Below are positions 53,189-63,711 of a stretch of DNA of 64,000 nucleotides, one piece after another; positions within the stretch are counted from its first letter, which is position 1; each line of letters begins with the position of its first letter. This DNA is from Planktothrix serta PCC 8927. GTDB taxonomy: Bacteria > Cyanobacteriota > Cyanobacteriia > Cyanobacteriales > Microcoleaceae. The translations under genes were made by a program, and so were the position numbers. A model generated the notes under the pieces. It ran no database searches. It was not told where the DNA came from and saw only the letters and a list, made by a program, of their open reading frames with translations. The stretch covers positions 97,402 to 161,401 of the forward strand of contig NZ_LR734888.1 of the NCBI RefSeq assembly GCF_900010725.2. The letters are read 5' to 3'.

Positions 53189-55720
53189 ATGCGAGCAGTG
53201 CTAATGGCAGGTGGATCGGGAACGCGACTACGACCGTTAACGTGCGATCTTCCTAAACCGATGGTACCGATACTCAATCGTCCCATTGCTGAACATATTA
53301 TTCATTTACTCAAACAACATAATATTACAGAAGTGATTGCTACCCTGCATTATCTTCCCGATGTCATGCGGGAATATTTTCATGATGGCAGTGATTTGGG
53401 TGTACAAATTACTTATGCGGTTGAAGAAGATCAACCTCTGGGAACCGCAGGTTGTGTAAAAAATATTGCTGAACTTTTAGATCAAACTTTCTTAGTGATT
53501 AGTGGAGATAGTGTTACCGATTTTGATTTAACTGCCGCCATTGAATTCCATCACCGCAAACAATCTAAAGCCACATTAATTTTAACCCGAGTGCCTAACC
53601 CGATTGAATTTGGGGTGGTGATTACCGATGAAAATAATCGCATTAATCGTTTTTTAGAAAAACCCTCCGCCAGTGAAGTCTTTTCCGATACGGTGAATAC
53701 GGGAACCTATATTTTAGAACCGGAAGTTTTACAGTATCTTCCCTTTGATCAAGAGTGTGATTTTTCCCAAGATTTATTCCCCTTACTCCTGGAAAAAGGA
53801 GAACCCATGTATGGGTTTATTGCCAATAACTATTGGTGTGATATTGGTCATTTAGATGTCTATCGAGAAGCCCATTATGATGCCTTAATCGGAAAAGTTA
53901 AACTCAAAATTCCCTATCCTGAACGTTCTCCGGGGGTGTGGATTGGCGAAAATACCTATATTGATGAAACGGCCCAAATTGAATCCCCGGTTTTGATTGG
54001 TCGCAATTGTCGGATTGGGGCGAGGGCGCAAATTGAAGCCGGAAGCGTCATTGGCGATAATATCACCATCGGGGCGGATGCCAATATTAAACGACCGATT
54101 ATTTGGAATGGGGCGATTATTGGGGATGATGTCCATTTACGGGCCTGTGTGATCGCCAGGGGCACCCGTGTCGGCCGTCGCGCCCATGTCCTCGAAGGGG
54201 CGGTGGTGGGTTCTTTATCCAGTATTGGGGAAGAAGCCCTAATTAGTCCAGGGGTGCGGGTGTGGCCGAGTAAAAAAATCGAATCCGGGGCGACGCTGAA
54301 TATTAATTTAATTTGGGGGAATACGGCCCAACGCAATTTATTTGGTCAACGGGGGGTTCAAGGATTAGCAAATATTGATATTACTCCCGAATTTGCGGTT
54401 AAATTGGGTGCTGCTTATGGATCAACTTTAAAACCCGGTTCAACGGTGGCAGTTTCGCGGGATCAACGGCCGATTTCTCGGATGGTCACTCGTTCTTTAG
54501 TGGCGGGTTTAATGTCCGTTGGGATTAATATTATTAACTTAGATGCCACAGCGATTCCGATTACTCGGACTACGATTCCCACGTTAAAAGTCGCTGGCGG
54601 AATTCATGTCCGACTTTCCCCAGAACGGGCGGATTATCTGTTAATTGAATTTCTCGATAGTAAAGGAATTAATATTACCAAAACCAAAGAGAAAAAAATC
54701 GAAGGGGCTTATTTTAAAGAAGATTTACGACGGGCACAAATTCCCGAAATTGGTAACGTTAGTTATGCCATCGATTTACTCGATATTTATAGTACAAGTT
54801 TTGCTAAACATATCAATATTGAGGTGTTACGATACAGTAATGCCAAAGTTGTAATTGACTATGTTTATGCGGTTTCTGGGGCAATTTTACCGCAACTTTT
54901 AGCAAAATTTGGCTGTGATGCCGTGGTTTTAAATGCTAGTTTGAATCACACCGCTTTATCCGTTCCTGAACGGGAAAATTTACTCGATCAATTAGGGCGA
55001 GTTGTAGAAGCTTTGCGGGCTAATTTCGGGGCGCAAGTCTATGCCAATGGCGAACAATTTATGTTAGTTGATGAAACCGGAAGTCCCATCCGAGGGGAAC
55101 CCTTAACCTCTCTGATGGTGAATATGGTCTTAACTTCCCATCCCCGTAGTGTGGTGGTAGTTCCCGTCAATACTTCGGCGGCGGTGGAACAAATAGCCCG
55201 TCGTTATGATGCTAAGGTGATTCGCACGAAGGCTAACCCAACGGCTTTAATGGAAGCTTGTCACCGCTATCCTAATGTGGTTTTAGGAGGGAGTGGGGAT
55301 ATGGGGTTTATTTTCCCCCAACTGCATCCGGGGTTTGATGCCATGTTTTCCATTGCTAAAATTATTGAAATGTTAACCAGTCAAGAGCGATCGCTCACCC
55401 AAGTGCGGGCAGATTTACCCCATGTTGTCCATCGTCGATATACCGTCCGTTGTCCTTGGACAATCAAAGGAGCGTTGATGCGGCATTTAGTGGAAACCCA
55501 TTCCCCTGAAAACTTAGAATTAATTGATGGGGTGAAGTTAATTAACTACCAAGATGATAACTGGGTTTTGATTTTACCCGATGCGGGAGAACCGATGGTT
55601 CATATTTTTGCCAATAGCGTTGATCGAGATTGGGTTGATACCACCTTGCGAGAATATCGCAATTTAGTCCATGATTTTGTTAATCAATCTCAAGGGATGG
55701 ATCACCAAGAAGACATTTGA
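53189..55720 (+). CDS. Mannose-1-phosphate guanylyltransferase fused to a phosphomannomutase-like domain
   Basis: 843 residues in three parts. First a nucleotidyltransferase (1-230): [13 protein letters not shown], and [10 protein letters not shown]. Next a left-handed beta helix (about 245-365) of hexapeptide repeats. Last a phosphomannomutase-like domain (385-840). In that last domain the phosphoserine loop normally reading T-A-S-H-N-P reads VRLSPERAD, and the metal loop normally D-x-D-x-D-R reads YANGEQF, so mutase activity is doubtful. The nucleotidyltransferase half looks intact and would make GDP-mannose or a related nucleotide sugar. AGGAGG with 5-base spacing fixes the start. Confidence 0.9.
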   Translation: MRAVLMAGGSGTRLRPLTCDLPKPMVPILNRPIAEHIIHLLKQHNITEVIATLHYLPDVMREYFHDGSDLGVQITYAVEEDQPLGTAGCVKNIAELLDQTFLVISGDSVTDFDLTAAIEFHHRKQSKATLILTRVPNPIEFGVVITDENNRINRFLEKPSASEVFSDTVNTGTYILEPEVLQYLPFDQECDFSQDLFPLLLEKGEPMYGFIANNYWCDIGHLDVYREAHYDALIGKVKLKIPYPERSPGVWIGENTYIDETAQIESPVLIGRNCRIGARAQIEAGSVIGDNITIGADANIKRPIIWNGAIIGDDVHLRACVIARGTRVGRRAHVLEGAVVGSLSSIGEEALISPGVRVWPSKKIESGATLNINLIWGNTAQRNLFGQRGVQGLANIDITPEFAVKLGAAYGSTLKPGSTVAVSRDQRPISRMVTRSLVAGLMSVGINIINLDATAIPITRTTIPTLKVAGGIHVRLSPERADYLLIEFLDSKGINITKTKEKKIEGAYFKEDLRRAQIPEIGNVSYAIDLLDIYSTSFAKHINIEVLRYSNAKVVIDYVYAVSGAILPQLLAKFGCDAVVLNASLNHTALSVPERENLLDQLGRVVEALRANFGAQVYANGEQFMLVDETGSPIRGEPLTSLMVNMVLTSHPRSVVVVPVNTSAAVEQIARRYDAKVIRTKANPTALMEACHRYPNVVLGGSGDMGFIFPQLHPGFDAMFSIAKIIEMLTSQERSLTQVRADLPHVVHRRYTVRCPWTIKGALMRHLVETHSPENLELIDGVKLINYQDDNWVLILPDAGEPMVHIFANSVDRDWVDTTLREYRNLVHDFVNQSQGMDHQEDI

Positions 55721-55834
55721 AGTTCAAAATTAACAGAAAAATAGTTTGAATTTGCAATTAAAAATGTCATGATTAAAAAAAAACTCAACTCCCTTGGAGA
55801 GTTTAACCTTGTACTTGAATTTATTCATTAACCC

Positions 55835-56440
55835 ATGAACAGTATTATTCTAATGGCGGAGATTATTCAAGATCCGCAACTTCGTTATACCCCCGATAAC
55901 CAACTCGCCCTAACAGAAATGTTAGTTCAGTTTCCTGGGGTGCGAGAGGTTGATCCCCCGGCTACCTTAAAAGTGATCGCCTGGGGGAATTTTGCCCAAG
56001 AAGTTCATGAAAAATATCATCAAGGCGATCAAATCATTATTGAAGGTCGTTTAGGAATGAATATGATTGAGCGAAAAGAAGGGTTTAAAGAAAAACGCGC
56101 GGAATTAACGGCTCAACGGATCTATCCTGTAAAGGGGGATCTCAAAAGCCAACCCTATCCTTCTGATGCAGCAGCCACACCCAATAAAGTTGTTGATTTG
56201 GGTTCTCGTCGCGCTAACACTCCTCCCCCTATTTCCGAAGAACCCCTTGAACCCCGTCGCTCTCCCACGACTTCCCCCCCTAGTAGAACGGCTCCTCCTA
56301 GCGAACCGGATAACCCCGATTATGATCCGATTCCGTTTAAACGGGTCATTGCATCCCAAATTGTTGAGGTCGGACTGGTTGAAGCTTGGGAATCAGAGAT
56401 CAATCGCCCCCGTGTTGGGTTTGAGTGGACAAAATTTTAA
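55835..56440 (+). CDS. Single-stranded DNA-binding protein-like (OB fold)
   Basis: 201 residues. The first 110 form an OB fold of the SSB type (MNSIILMAEIIQDPQLRYTP; LKVIAWGNFAQEVHEKY; IIIEGRLGMNMIER). A Pro/Ser/Thr-rich linker follows (about 120-160) and a basic end without the usual acidic tail (D-D-x-P-F). It lacks that protein-interaction tip, so it is probably a cyanobacterial second SSB-like paralogue. The coding region starts 114 bp after the nucleotidyltransferase gene. Confidence 0.8.
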   Translation: MNSIILMAEIIQDPQLRYTPDNQLALTEMLVQFPGVREVDPPATLKVIAWGNFAQEVHEKYHQGDQIIIEGRLGMNMIERKEGFKEKRAELTAQRIYPVKGDLKSQPYPSDAAATPNKVVDLGSRRANTPPPISEEPLEPRRSPTTSPPSRTAPPSEPDNPDYDPIPFKRVIASQIVEVGLVEAWESEINRPRVGFEWTKF

Positions 56441-56587
56441 TTGGGGTTTGTAGAGGGACTCAAATGCAGGAACAAAGCACTCTACAAAATTACTAATGAT
56501 TAAGAAACAATGAGTGATGTGATGTCAGCGATTTTGAATGCGTAACCAGTTGATTAGTTGCTTTACTTCTCAAGGAGATCAGCGCTC

Positions 56588-59305
56588 GTGAAGTTATCAC
56601 TGCGTCAACTACTCGTTATTCCTTTTGTGCTACAAATTGTGATCGCAGTGGGAATAACGGGATTTTTTTCGTATAGAAATGGTCAAAAAGCTGTCCATGA
56701 GTTAGCAACTCAGTTACATGAAGAAATTAGTACCCGGATAGAGTTAGCTCTGAGAACCTACCTGAATAGGGCTCATCTTGTGAATGAGACTAATAAAAAT
56801 GCGCTGACGCCAGATTTCATCTCGTTAACAGACTTTACACGTTTAAAACAGTTTTTTTTAAGCCAAGTCAATTCTTTTTCTCCCATTGACTATATAGCTT
56901 GGGGAAGTGAAAAAGGAGAATATATTGGTGTTCGAAGAATCAACGATCAACAATTTAATTTAGAAATTGTTCAGAATTCGACTCAAGATTGGTTTCATAT
57001 TTACAGCTTAAATAAAACGGGAGAACAGGGTAAACTTTTAAAAAGATTGCCTAATTATGATCCCCGTCGTCGTCCTTGGTATCAAGCTGCAACCCAAGCT
57101 AAAACAGGTATATGGACTCCGATTTATCTTTGGTTTTATCACAGTACCTTAGCTATTGATGCCGTTTTACCCATTTATGACTCAGAAGGACGTTTATTAG
57201 GCGTGCTAGATACGGCATTCTATCTGTCAGAAATTGGTGATTTTCTTCAAAGTGTGAAGATTGGTAAATCTGGACAGAGCTTTATTATGGAGCGTTCTGG
57301 GCTGTTAGTTGCTAGTTCTTCAGTGAAAAATCCTTTTCTGATTAAAGAAGGTAAACCTGAAAGAATAAAAGCGGTTGAAATTAATGATATTTTAATTAGA
57401 GAAACAGCTAAAAATCTCCAAAATCAGGTTACAAGTTTTGACTCTATTCAAGACTCTATTTCTTTAGATTTTAAAGCAGGTGATGAACGATATATTGTTA
57501 AGGTTTTTCCGTTTTCAGATCCCAGGGGAATTGATTGGTTAATTTGTATTGTGGTTCCCGAACGGGATTTTATGAATTTGATTATTTACAATACAAAAGT
57601 TACGTTATTTTTGTGTCTTTTGGCTTTGATTATAGCAACAATTTTAGGAATCATAACGGCTCATATAATTACTGACCCTATTATTAAGTTAAGTCAAGCG
57701 AGTCAAGCTATTACCAAAGGTGAATTAGACCAGAAGATTGAAATTAATCGAAAAGATGAATTGGGAATTTTAGCCCAGTCATTTAATCAAATGGCAATGC
57801 AGTTGAAGACCGTTTTTGAAAAATTAGAAGTGCGGGTACAAGAACGCACGGCTGAATTACAAGAAGCTAAAGCAGCTATTGAAAAATCCAATAAAGAATT
57901 AGAAGATCGAGTTGATCAACGGACATCGGAACTTTCTTTAGCTTTAGAACATTTAAAAAAAACACAAGCGGAATTATTAAAACGGGAAGAAAAACTAAAA
58001 TTTGATGCGTTTCACGATAGTTTGACAGCGTTAAAAAATAGAAATTGGCTGTTAAATAGACTCCAACATTTAATTCAAAAAACAAAAGTTGAAAATCATT
58101 ATTTATATGCTATTTTATTTTTAGATTTAGATCGATTTAAAGTGATCAATGATAGCTTGGGTCATTTAGTCGGAGATGAATTATTAAAAAGTGTAGCTCA
58201 TCGTTTAACAACGGTCGTTAAACTCAAGAATACTGTCGCACGACTCGGAGGAGATGAATTTATTATTTTATTAGAAAATATTACAGATCTAACTGAAGCA
58301 ACAGATGTAGCACAACAAATTATTGAACAGATTAAACAGCCTTTTTATATTTATAAAAATCAAATTTTTACTGGAGTTAGTATTGGAATCACTATCAGTT
58401 CTATAGGCTATTCCCAAGCTGAAGAAGTTATTCGAGATGCTGATATTGCCATGTATCAAGCTAAACGTTTAGGGAAAGGGTGTTATCAAGTTTTAACTCC
58501 CGCAATGCAAGTTCCTGCTGTGCAACGTTTACAATTAGAAAATCAGTTAAGGGAAGCTTTAATTCGGCAAGAGTTTTTATTATATTATCAACCTATTATT
58601 TCTTTAGAAACAGGAATGCTCGTAGGATTTGAAGCCTTAATTCGTTGGGATCATCCCCTTAAAACAAGAATTAATCCCAGTGAATTTATTCCTCTCGCCG
58701 AAGAAACTGGATTAATTCAAGCTATTGATTTATGGGTATTAAAAGAAGCCTGTAACCAAATTTGTCGCTGGAACCAGCAATTTCAAAATTTACCCCCTTT
58801 GAGTATGAGTATCAATCTTTCTCCCGTTGATTTAAAACAGATTAATCTGGTTGAAAATTTTCAGCAAGTTTTGGAAGTAAATTCTCTAGGAAATTGGATT
58901 TTAAAGTTAGAAATTACTGAAACGTGCTTTTTAGAAACTTTGACTTTTGAACAGGATTTAATTAAACAACTTCAAGCCATCGGAATTCAATTGTGTATTG
59001 ATGATTTTGGCACAGGATATTCCTCTTTAAGTCGGCTGCATAGTTTCCCTCTGTGTACTTTAAAGATTGATCGTTCTTTTGTCAGCCAAATTCAGTCTAA
59101 AATAGAAGGTGCAGAAATTATTCACACAATTATTACGTTAGCTCATAGCTTAGGGATGGATGTAGTCGCTGAAGGAATTGAAACCAATATCCAACTCGAA
59201 AAATTAGAAGAGTTGGGATGCAATTATGGACAGGGCTATTTAATTTCTAAACCGTTAGATCATTTAAAAGCTACAGAATTTTTAACCCGCGTTTTTTATC
59301 AATAA
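56588..59305 (+). CDS. Membrane sensor with dCache, HAMP, GGDEF and EAL domains
   Basis: 905 residues from GTG 56588, preceded by AAGGAGA. An N-terminal membrane helix and periplasmic dCache-like domain (about 40-330) are followed by a second helix, HAMP (about 350-405), a coiled coil, GGDEF (RLGGDEFII, 554-558) and EAL (EALIRW, 682-684; plus DDFGTGYSSL and KIDRSFV). Both catalytic domains look intact, so it could make and break cyclic di-GMP under external control. The ligand is unknown. No neighbouring regulator is obvious. Confidence 0.93.
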   Translation: MKLSLRQLLVIPFVLQIVIAVGITGFFSYRNGQKAVHELATQLHEEISTRIELALRTYLNRAHLVNETNKNALTPDFISLTDFTRLKQFFLSQVNSFSPIDYIAWGSEKGEYIGVRRINDQQFNLEIVQNSTQDWFHIYSLNKTGEQGKLLKRLPNYDPRRRPWYQAATQAKTGIWTPIYLWFYHSTLAIDAVLPIYDSEGRLLGVLDTAFYLSEIGDFLQSVKIGKSGQSFIMERSGLLVASSSVKNPFLIKEGKPERIKAVEINDILIRETAKNLQNQVTSFDSIQDSISLDFKAGDERYIVKVFPFSDPRGIDWLICIVVPERDFMNLIIYNTKVTLFLCLLALIIATILGIITAHIITDPIIKLSQASQAITKGELDQKIEINRKDELGILAQSFNQMAMQLKTVFEKLEVRVQERTAELQEAKAAIEKSNKELEDRVDQRTSELSLALEHLKKTQAELLKREEKLKFDAFHDSLTALKNRNWLLNRLQHLIQKTKVENHYLYAILFLDLDRFKVINDSLGHLVGDELLKSVAHRLTTVVKLKNTVARLGGDEFIILLENITDLTEATDVAQQIIEQIKQPFYIYKNQIFTGVSIGITISSIGYSQAEEVIRDADIAMYQAKRLGKGCYQVLTPAMQVPAVQRLQLENQLREALIRQEFLLYYQPIISLETGMLVGFEALIRWDHPLKTRINPSEFIPLAEETGLIQAIDLWVLKEACNQICRWNQQFQNLPPLSMSINLSPVDLKQINLVENFQQVLEVNSLGNWILKLEITETCFLETLTFEQDLIKQLQAIGIQLCIDDFGTGYSSLSRLHSFPLCTLKIDRSFVSQIQSKIEGAEIIHTIITLAHSLGMDVVAEGIETNIQLEKLEELGCNYGQGYLISKPLDHLKATEFLTRVFYQ

Positions 59306-59578
59306 CTATTATCTAATCGGATCACAATATCTTGAAACAATCCTTTACAATCTGTAATAATTGGATAGAAAAATGGAGTAAAAAAAATCTATATCTATCT
59401 TTTGACAGATAGAGATTTTTTAGCAATTAATGTTATAATCTCAAAAAGATTAGATATCGGTAGCCTAGTTTGCGATCGCATCAGGAACGTTTTTTATCTC
59501 TGGTGTAAGTTCTGCCCGCTTACCTCCGAGTTCCAATCTCTACACACCCCTTAAATTTTTGACTAAAGAGGTAAGTTA

Positions 59579-59881
59579 ATGACGATCTATGTAGGTAATT
59601 TGTCTTACGAGGTAACGGAAGACAATCTGAGAGAAGTATTTACTGAGTATGGTTCTGTTCAAGAAGTTCAAATCCCCATTGACCGGGAAACCCGGAAAAA
59701 GCGAGGTTTTGGCTTTGTCCAAATGACAACGGATGACGAAGAAGCGAAAGCAATTAATGAACTGGATGGGGCGGAGTGGATGGATCGGGTTCTCAAAGTG
59801 AATAAAGCTCGACCGCGTGAAGACCGAAAACCCGATAGAGGGAGTTGGGGAAATAAACAAAATTATTCACGGCGCTACTAA
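59579..59881 (+). CDS. RRM-type RNA-binding protein (cyanobacterial Rbp family)
   Basis: 100 residues: one RRM with RNP2 IYVGNLSY (3-10) and RNP1 KRGFGFVQM, then a short basic tail (KPDRGSWGNKQNYSRRY). Cyanobacterial Rbp proteins bind RNA and many are cold-induced. The 5' leader is long, as expected for such genes. A close paralogue follows 178 bp downstream. Confidence 0.93.
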   Translation: MTIYVGNLSYEVTEDNLREVFTEYGSVQEVQIPIDRETRKKRGFGFVQMTTDDEEAKAINELDGAEWMDRVLKVNKARPREDRKPDRGSWGNKQNYSRRY

Positions 59882-60059
59882 GTTATTTAATCCAATATTC
59901 TATTACCTATTTTTTAACAGATTGTGCTAAAGTAACCAGTGAGAGTAAAATTCGGTTGTAGCTTTTGTTTGTAGTCTTGATGGGCATTTCCCGTTTGGTT
60001 TGGACAGGCTTCTCTCCGAAATTCCAACCTCTGCACTGTCTTGATTTTGGAGATACCCC

Positions 60060-60380
60060 ATGTCTATTTATGTCGGCAATCTTTCTTATGAAGTTACCCA
60101 AGAGGATCTAACCAGCGTTTTTGCAGAATATGGTTCTGTAAAACGGGTTCAGCTTCCTAAAGATCGGGAAACAGGTCGAGTGCGGGGCTTTGCTTTTGTT
60201 GAAATGGAAACTGAAGCAGAGGAAGAAAAAGCCATTGATGATCTCGATGGAGCAGAATGGATGGGTCGGAGCATGAAAGTGAATAAAGCTAAACCCCGTG
60301 AGAATTCAAGGGGTGATAATAGCTTTGGTGGTGCTGGTGGCGGTGCTCGTGGCGGTGGTAATCGTCGTGGTCGCTACTAA
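60060..60380 (+). CDS. RRM-type RNA-binding protein with Gly-rich tail (cyanobacterial Rbp family)
   Basis: 106 residues: RRM with RNP2 IYVGNLSY and RNP1 RGFAFVEM, followed by a Gly/Arg-rich tail (GGAGGGARGGGNRRGRY). It is a paralogue of the preceding gene (YGSVKRVQLPKDRETG against YGSVQEVQIPIDRETR). The Gly-rich end is typical of cold-induced members. A strong terminator follows at 60448. The two may be co-expressed or separately driven; a long 5' region precedes each. Confidence 0.93.
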   Translation: MSIYVGNLSYEVTQEDLTSVFAEYGSVKRVQLPKDRETGRVRGFAFVEMETEAEEEKAIDDLDGAEWMGRSMKVNKAKPRENSRGDNSFGGAGGGARGGGNRRGRY

Positions 60381-60447
60381 ATTGTGTCTGGGCGGATCAC
60401 TCCGATTCGGACTGGCTCTGATCAGTCCCTAGATTTCATCTAATATA

Positions 60448-60481
60448 AAAAAGCTCAGGCAGCAATGCTTGAGCTTTTTTA
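60448..60481 (+). terminator. Strong rho-independent terminator of the rbp gene
   Basis: A 14-bp stem AAAAAGCTCAGGCA / TGCTTGAGCTTTTT (one G-U) with a GCAA tetraloop (GNRA type) ends in a T run. It is about 70 bp after the second RRM gene. Confidence 0.93.
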
Positions 60482-60735
60482 TTAGAGTACAATTTCTCTA
60501 TTCTCTGATTATTATAGCACTACCAATTAAGGTATTTAACAATACTAAACCTTGTAACAAGGGTGATAACTTACTGTTCCCTGTTCCCTCGATCTATATA
60601 ACAAATTGTAAATTTCTGCCTCTAAATTTAAGTAATTGTGGATAGCTCAACTGTAGATCGTTAAACTGGAAAACTAAGAGGGTGCAATAGTTTTTGTTCT
60701 AACTTCTGCCTTCATATACACTTTCATGGAGTAAT
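60482..60735. other. Intergenic region after the rbp terminator
   Basis: It contains a two-copy CTGTTCCCTGTTCCCT remnant near 60573-60588 and no coding frame. The plus-strand promoter for the membrane protein gene should lie here but could not be fixed. Confidence 0.5.
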
Positions 60736-63531
60736 ATGAATATAACTAAAACTCTTCATTCTCTGTTTAAATTAATTTTTTGGTTGTGGAATTTCACCTT
60801 CCTAAGCGTTGTTTATCTTTGGATTTTACCCTTTGTAGCGATTTTCTTAGTGGTAGCAACTTTTACCGGGGAAATTGAACTAGAATTTACTCTGACCATC
60901 CTCACTTTAATAGCAGTTCCCACCATTTGCACTGTTATTGGTGCCCGATATTTTCGCCAACGTCCTGTCGAGTTAATCCGATTATTTTATGGTGTAGAAG
61001 CACCGCTATTTCTCTTTTGTCTGGTGCGATTATTTATTCTGCGAGAACTAACTCCAGCCAGCCGTTTAGTTTTAAGTACCATTCTGATTTGTATTTGTGC
61101 TTTTTTTGTAGAATTGTTATGGGGATATTTAGGAAACAAACACAATAAAATTCATCGATTTTTATCAGGAATTCAACTCGTTACCCATAGCTTAATGTTA
61201 TTAGTCGGGTTATACGTTGGAATTTTTCTATTCTATTATGCTGTTCCCCTTGCTGTTATTCTCCTGCGCCAGTTCTTTTCATGGGAATGGTTAACTTTTC
61301 TTTGGCAGTCTTTAACTCATGATTTCTTATTATCTTTTTTTATAGTGACAATTCTGTTGACAGGAACAGCCACCCTATTTTTAGGAATGCCATCTGCTTT
61401 TGTTGCCCTTTATATTCATTCAGGACAACGAATTTTACGCAACTTTGCTACTCAATATGGTCGCATTCGTACCGCCCAAATTTCGTTAGGGGTGATAACC
61501 CTTTGGATGGTTTTATTTATAAATTTTCTCCATCAACCGCAAGTTTTAGCCTTTGAAAAGTTAGAAACGATTCCCAAAACTGATCAACAAAAACAAGAAT
61601 TATTAGCTCAATCTCAACCCATTCGTAAAGGATTAATTAATGCCTATCTATCCGCCTATCGTTATCTAGGAGCCGTCAAAGATAGTAATTCTATTGAGAC
61701 AATGTACAAAGATGTTTTTAACCTGCCTCAACCTCTTTTAGATAGAATTCAGAATAGTTATAATCAAGTGATGTCACCCTTTCTCTATCAAGGAGATTTA
61801 GATAAAGACTCTGAGCAAGCTGAAAAACTCTATGCTAATTTTTTTGATACTCCCATTCAAAAAGGAGAACGCCTAGCCATTCAACACGCACTCAAATCTA
61901 CCGCTATTTTAGATGAAGCTAAGGCGGGGTTATTGAATATTAATCAGAAGAAAGTTTGGTTAGCAAAACAACAGGTTACAGTTGAAGAACAGGGGGACTG
62001 GGGAGAGGTAGAAATCTATGAAGTTTATCAAAATCAAACCAACGATGTAGAGGAAATTTTTTACTCCTTTTCCTTACCGGAAACAGCCGTAATTACAGGT
62101 CTTTGGTTAGGAGATACGAATAATAAAGCCACACGTTTTCCCTTTACCGTTGCTCCCAGAGGTGCGGCGCAAAAAGTGTATAATTCCCAAGTGAAACGGG
62201 AACGTCCTGTTGACCCAGCATTATTAGAACAAGTCGGAACTCAACATTATCGCCTGCGAGCTTTTCCTATTCCTGCTAAATCAACTTCTTGGGAGAGAAA
62301 TAATTCCAGTCGTCCGACAGAATTACATCTTTGGTTAACCTATAAAGTCCTGCGTCAAGGAAATCAATGGCTCCTCCCTAAAGTTGGTGAAAAACGCAAT
62401 ATTTTCTGGACAAAAAGCACCCAACGAATTCGCAATCAAAAAAGAATTAGAGGGTTTGATAATAATTGGTTAGAGGCTAGTTTACCCGCTTCTAAAGCGT
62501 CAATTCAATCCCATGAAGTGACATTAGCTAATTACAAAATTACGGCTCAACCCTTAACTCAAAAGGATTATATTTTACCCCAAGGTCAACAATTTGCGAT
62601 TATTCTCGATACCTCTCGCAGTATGGGAAACCATCAACAGGAATTAGTGAAAACCTTAGACTGGTTTAAAACTAATGTGCTTCCGAATAATCAAGCGGAT
62701 TTATATGTTACCGCAACGGAAGGAAATCAACCCCAATTAATTGATAATTTGCGTCAATTCCCGGTGAATCAAAAAGCCTTTTATGGAACCCTGCAAATTA
62801 AGGAAATGTTACGTCAATTTATGGAATTAAAGGAAAATAAACCCTATGACGGGATTATATTAATTAGCGATGAAGGAAGTTATGAATTATCAGAAGATAA
62901 AACAGGAGTTCCTCAGATTTCTGTTCCCCTGTGGATTGTCCATTTAGGCTCCCTCGCCCCTGCTTATGAAGATGGAACATTAAAGATGATTCAAAAGAAT
63001 GGCGGTGGCGTTTCTACCGATATTTCTGAGGTGATTAAACGCATCGCAACCACTGAACAATTCACCCAGAAATTAGTGAGTTCACCCCAACCCAAACCGA
63101 CAGTTTTAACAGTAGCAGATGGTTATGGGTGGTTCATGGAAAAAACGACAGAAAAACCTACAAATTCTCAGGGGTTTGAACCTATCGCCGCCCGGTTATT
63201 AGTTCGAGGGTTAAGTCAGAAAACCTCTGATCAACAATTAACGGAATTAGATGGGATTCATGCGATCGCAAAAACCTATAATATTGTTACCCCTTATTCT
63301 TCGATGATTGTTTTAGTTAATGATGAACAACGTCAAGCATTGAAAGCCGCAGAAGCCTCTGCTGATCGATTTAATCGTAAGATTGAAACCGGGAAAGAAC
63401 AGTTAAATAAACCCAATAATCCCTTGAATAATACGGCTAGTGTTCCTGAACCGGGAATGGTCGTTGGCTTAGGAATAATTGGACTATTTATGATAGTTAA
63501 ATCTCAACGAAATAAGCTGCGATCATCCTAA
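60736..63531 (+). CDS. PEP-CTERM integral membrane protein with VIT- and VWA-like domains (TIGR02921-like)
   Basis: 931 residues. About seven N-terminal transmembrane helices (to residue 275) are followed by a VIT-like region (about 400-560), a von Willebrand A-like domain with a MIDAS motif (IILDTSRSMG), and a C-terminal sorting tail VPEPGMVVGLGIIGLFM ending in basic residues. PEP-CTERM signals direct processing by exosortase. The membrane-plus-VWA layout resembles a family found with exopolysaccharide/exosortase genes. A function beyond surface attachment is not known to me. No exosortase lies in this window. Confidence 0.85.
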   Translation: MNITKTLHSLFKLIFWLWNFTFLSVVYLWILPFVAIFLVVATFTGEIELEFTLTILTLIAVPTICTVIGARYFRQRPVELIRLFYGVEAPLFLFCLVRLFILRELTPASRLVLSTILICICAFFVELLWGYLGNKHNKIHRFLSGIQLVTHSLMLLVGLYVGIFLFYYAVPLAVILLRQFFSWEWLTFLWQSLTHDFLLSFFIVTILLTGTATLFLGMPSAFVALYIHSGQRILRNFATQYGRIRTAQISLGVITLWMVLFINFLHQPQVLAFEKLETIPKTDQQKQELLAQSQPIRKGLINAYLSAYRYLGAVKDSNSIETMYKDVFNLPQPLLDRIQNSYNQVMSPFLYQGDLDKDSEQAEKLYANFFDTPIQKGERLAIQHALKSTAILDEAKAGLLNINQKKVWLAKQQVTVEEQGDWGEVEIYEVYQNQTNDVEEIFYSFSLPETAVITGLWLGDTNNKATRFPFTVAPRGAAQKVYNSQVKRERPVDPALLEQVGTQHYRLRAFPIPAKSTSWERNNSSRPTELHLWLTYKVLRQGNQWLLPKVGEKRNIFWTKSTQRIRNQKRIRGFDNNWLEASLPASKASIQSHEVTLANYKITAQPLTQKDYILPQGQQFAIILDTSRSMGNHQQELVKTLDWFKTNVLPNNQADLYVTATEGNQPQLIDNLRQFPVNQKAFYGTLQIKEMLRQFMELKENKPYDGIILISDEGSYELSEDKTGVPQISVPLWIVHLGSLAPAYEDGTLKMIQKNGGGVSTDISEVIKRIATTEQFTQKLVSSPQPKPTVLTVADGYGWFMEKTTEKPTNSQGFEPIAARLLVRGLSQKTSDQQLTELDGIHAIAKTYNIVTPYSSMIVLVNDEQRQALKAAEASADRFNRKIETGKEQLNKPNNPLNNTASVPEPGMVVGLGIIGLFMIVKSQRNKLRSS

Positions 63532-63711
63532 ATTATTCATTAAAAGGGTCTGTTTTAATTGAGTTTTAACAGAAAATATCAATAAAATAACCCTGACCGT
63601 AGGGGCGAGTTCAAGACTATCTTAGTTAACTCGTAAAACTCTAAATCAACTCGCTCCTTCCTCTGTTTTTTAAGAATGTGATAACGTAGCCACAACAATC
63701 ACGGGAATGCA

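Noticed and set aside
55775-55800. Possible terminator after the nucleotidyltransferase fusion gene
   Set aside because: An imperfect stem AAACT/AGTTT around CTCC/GGAG is present, but no T run follows and the pairing is interrupted.
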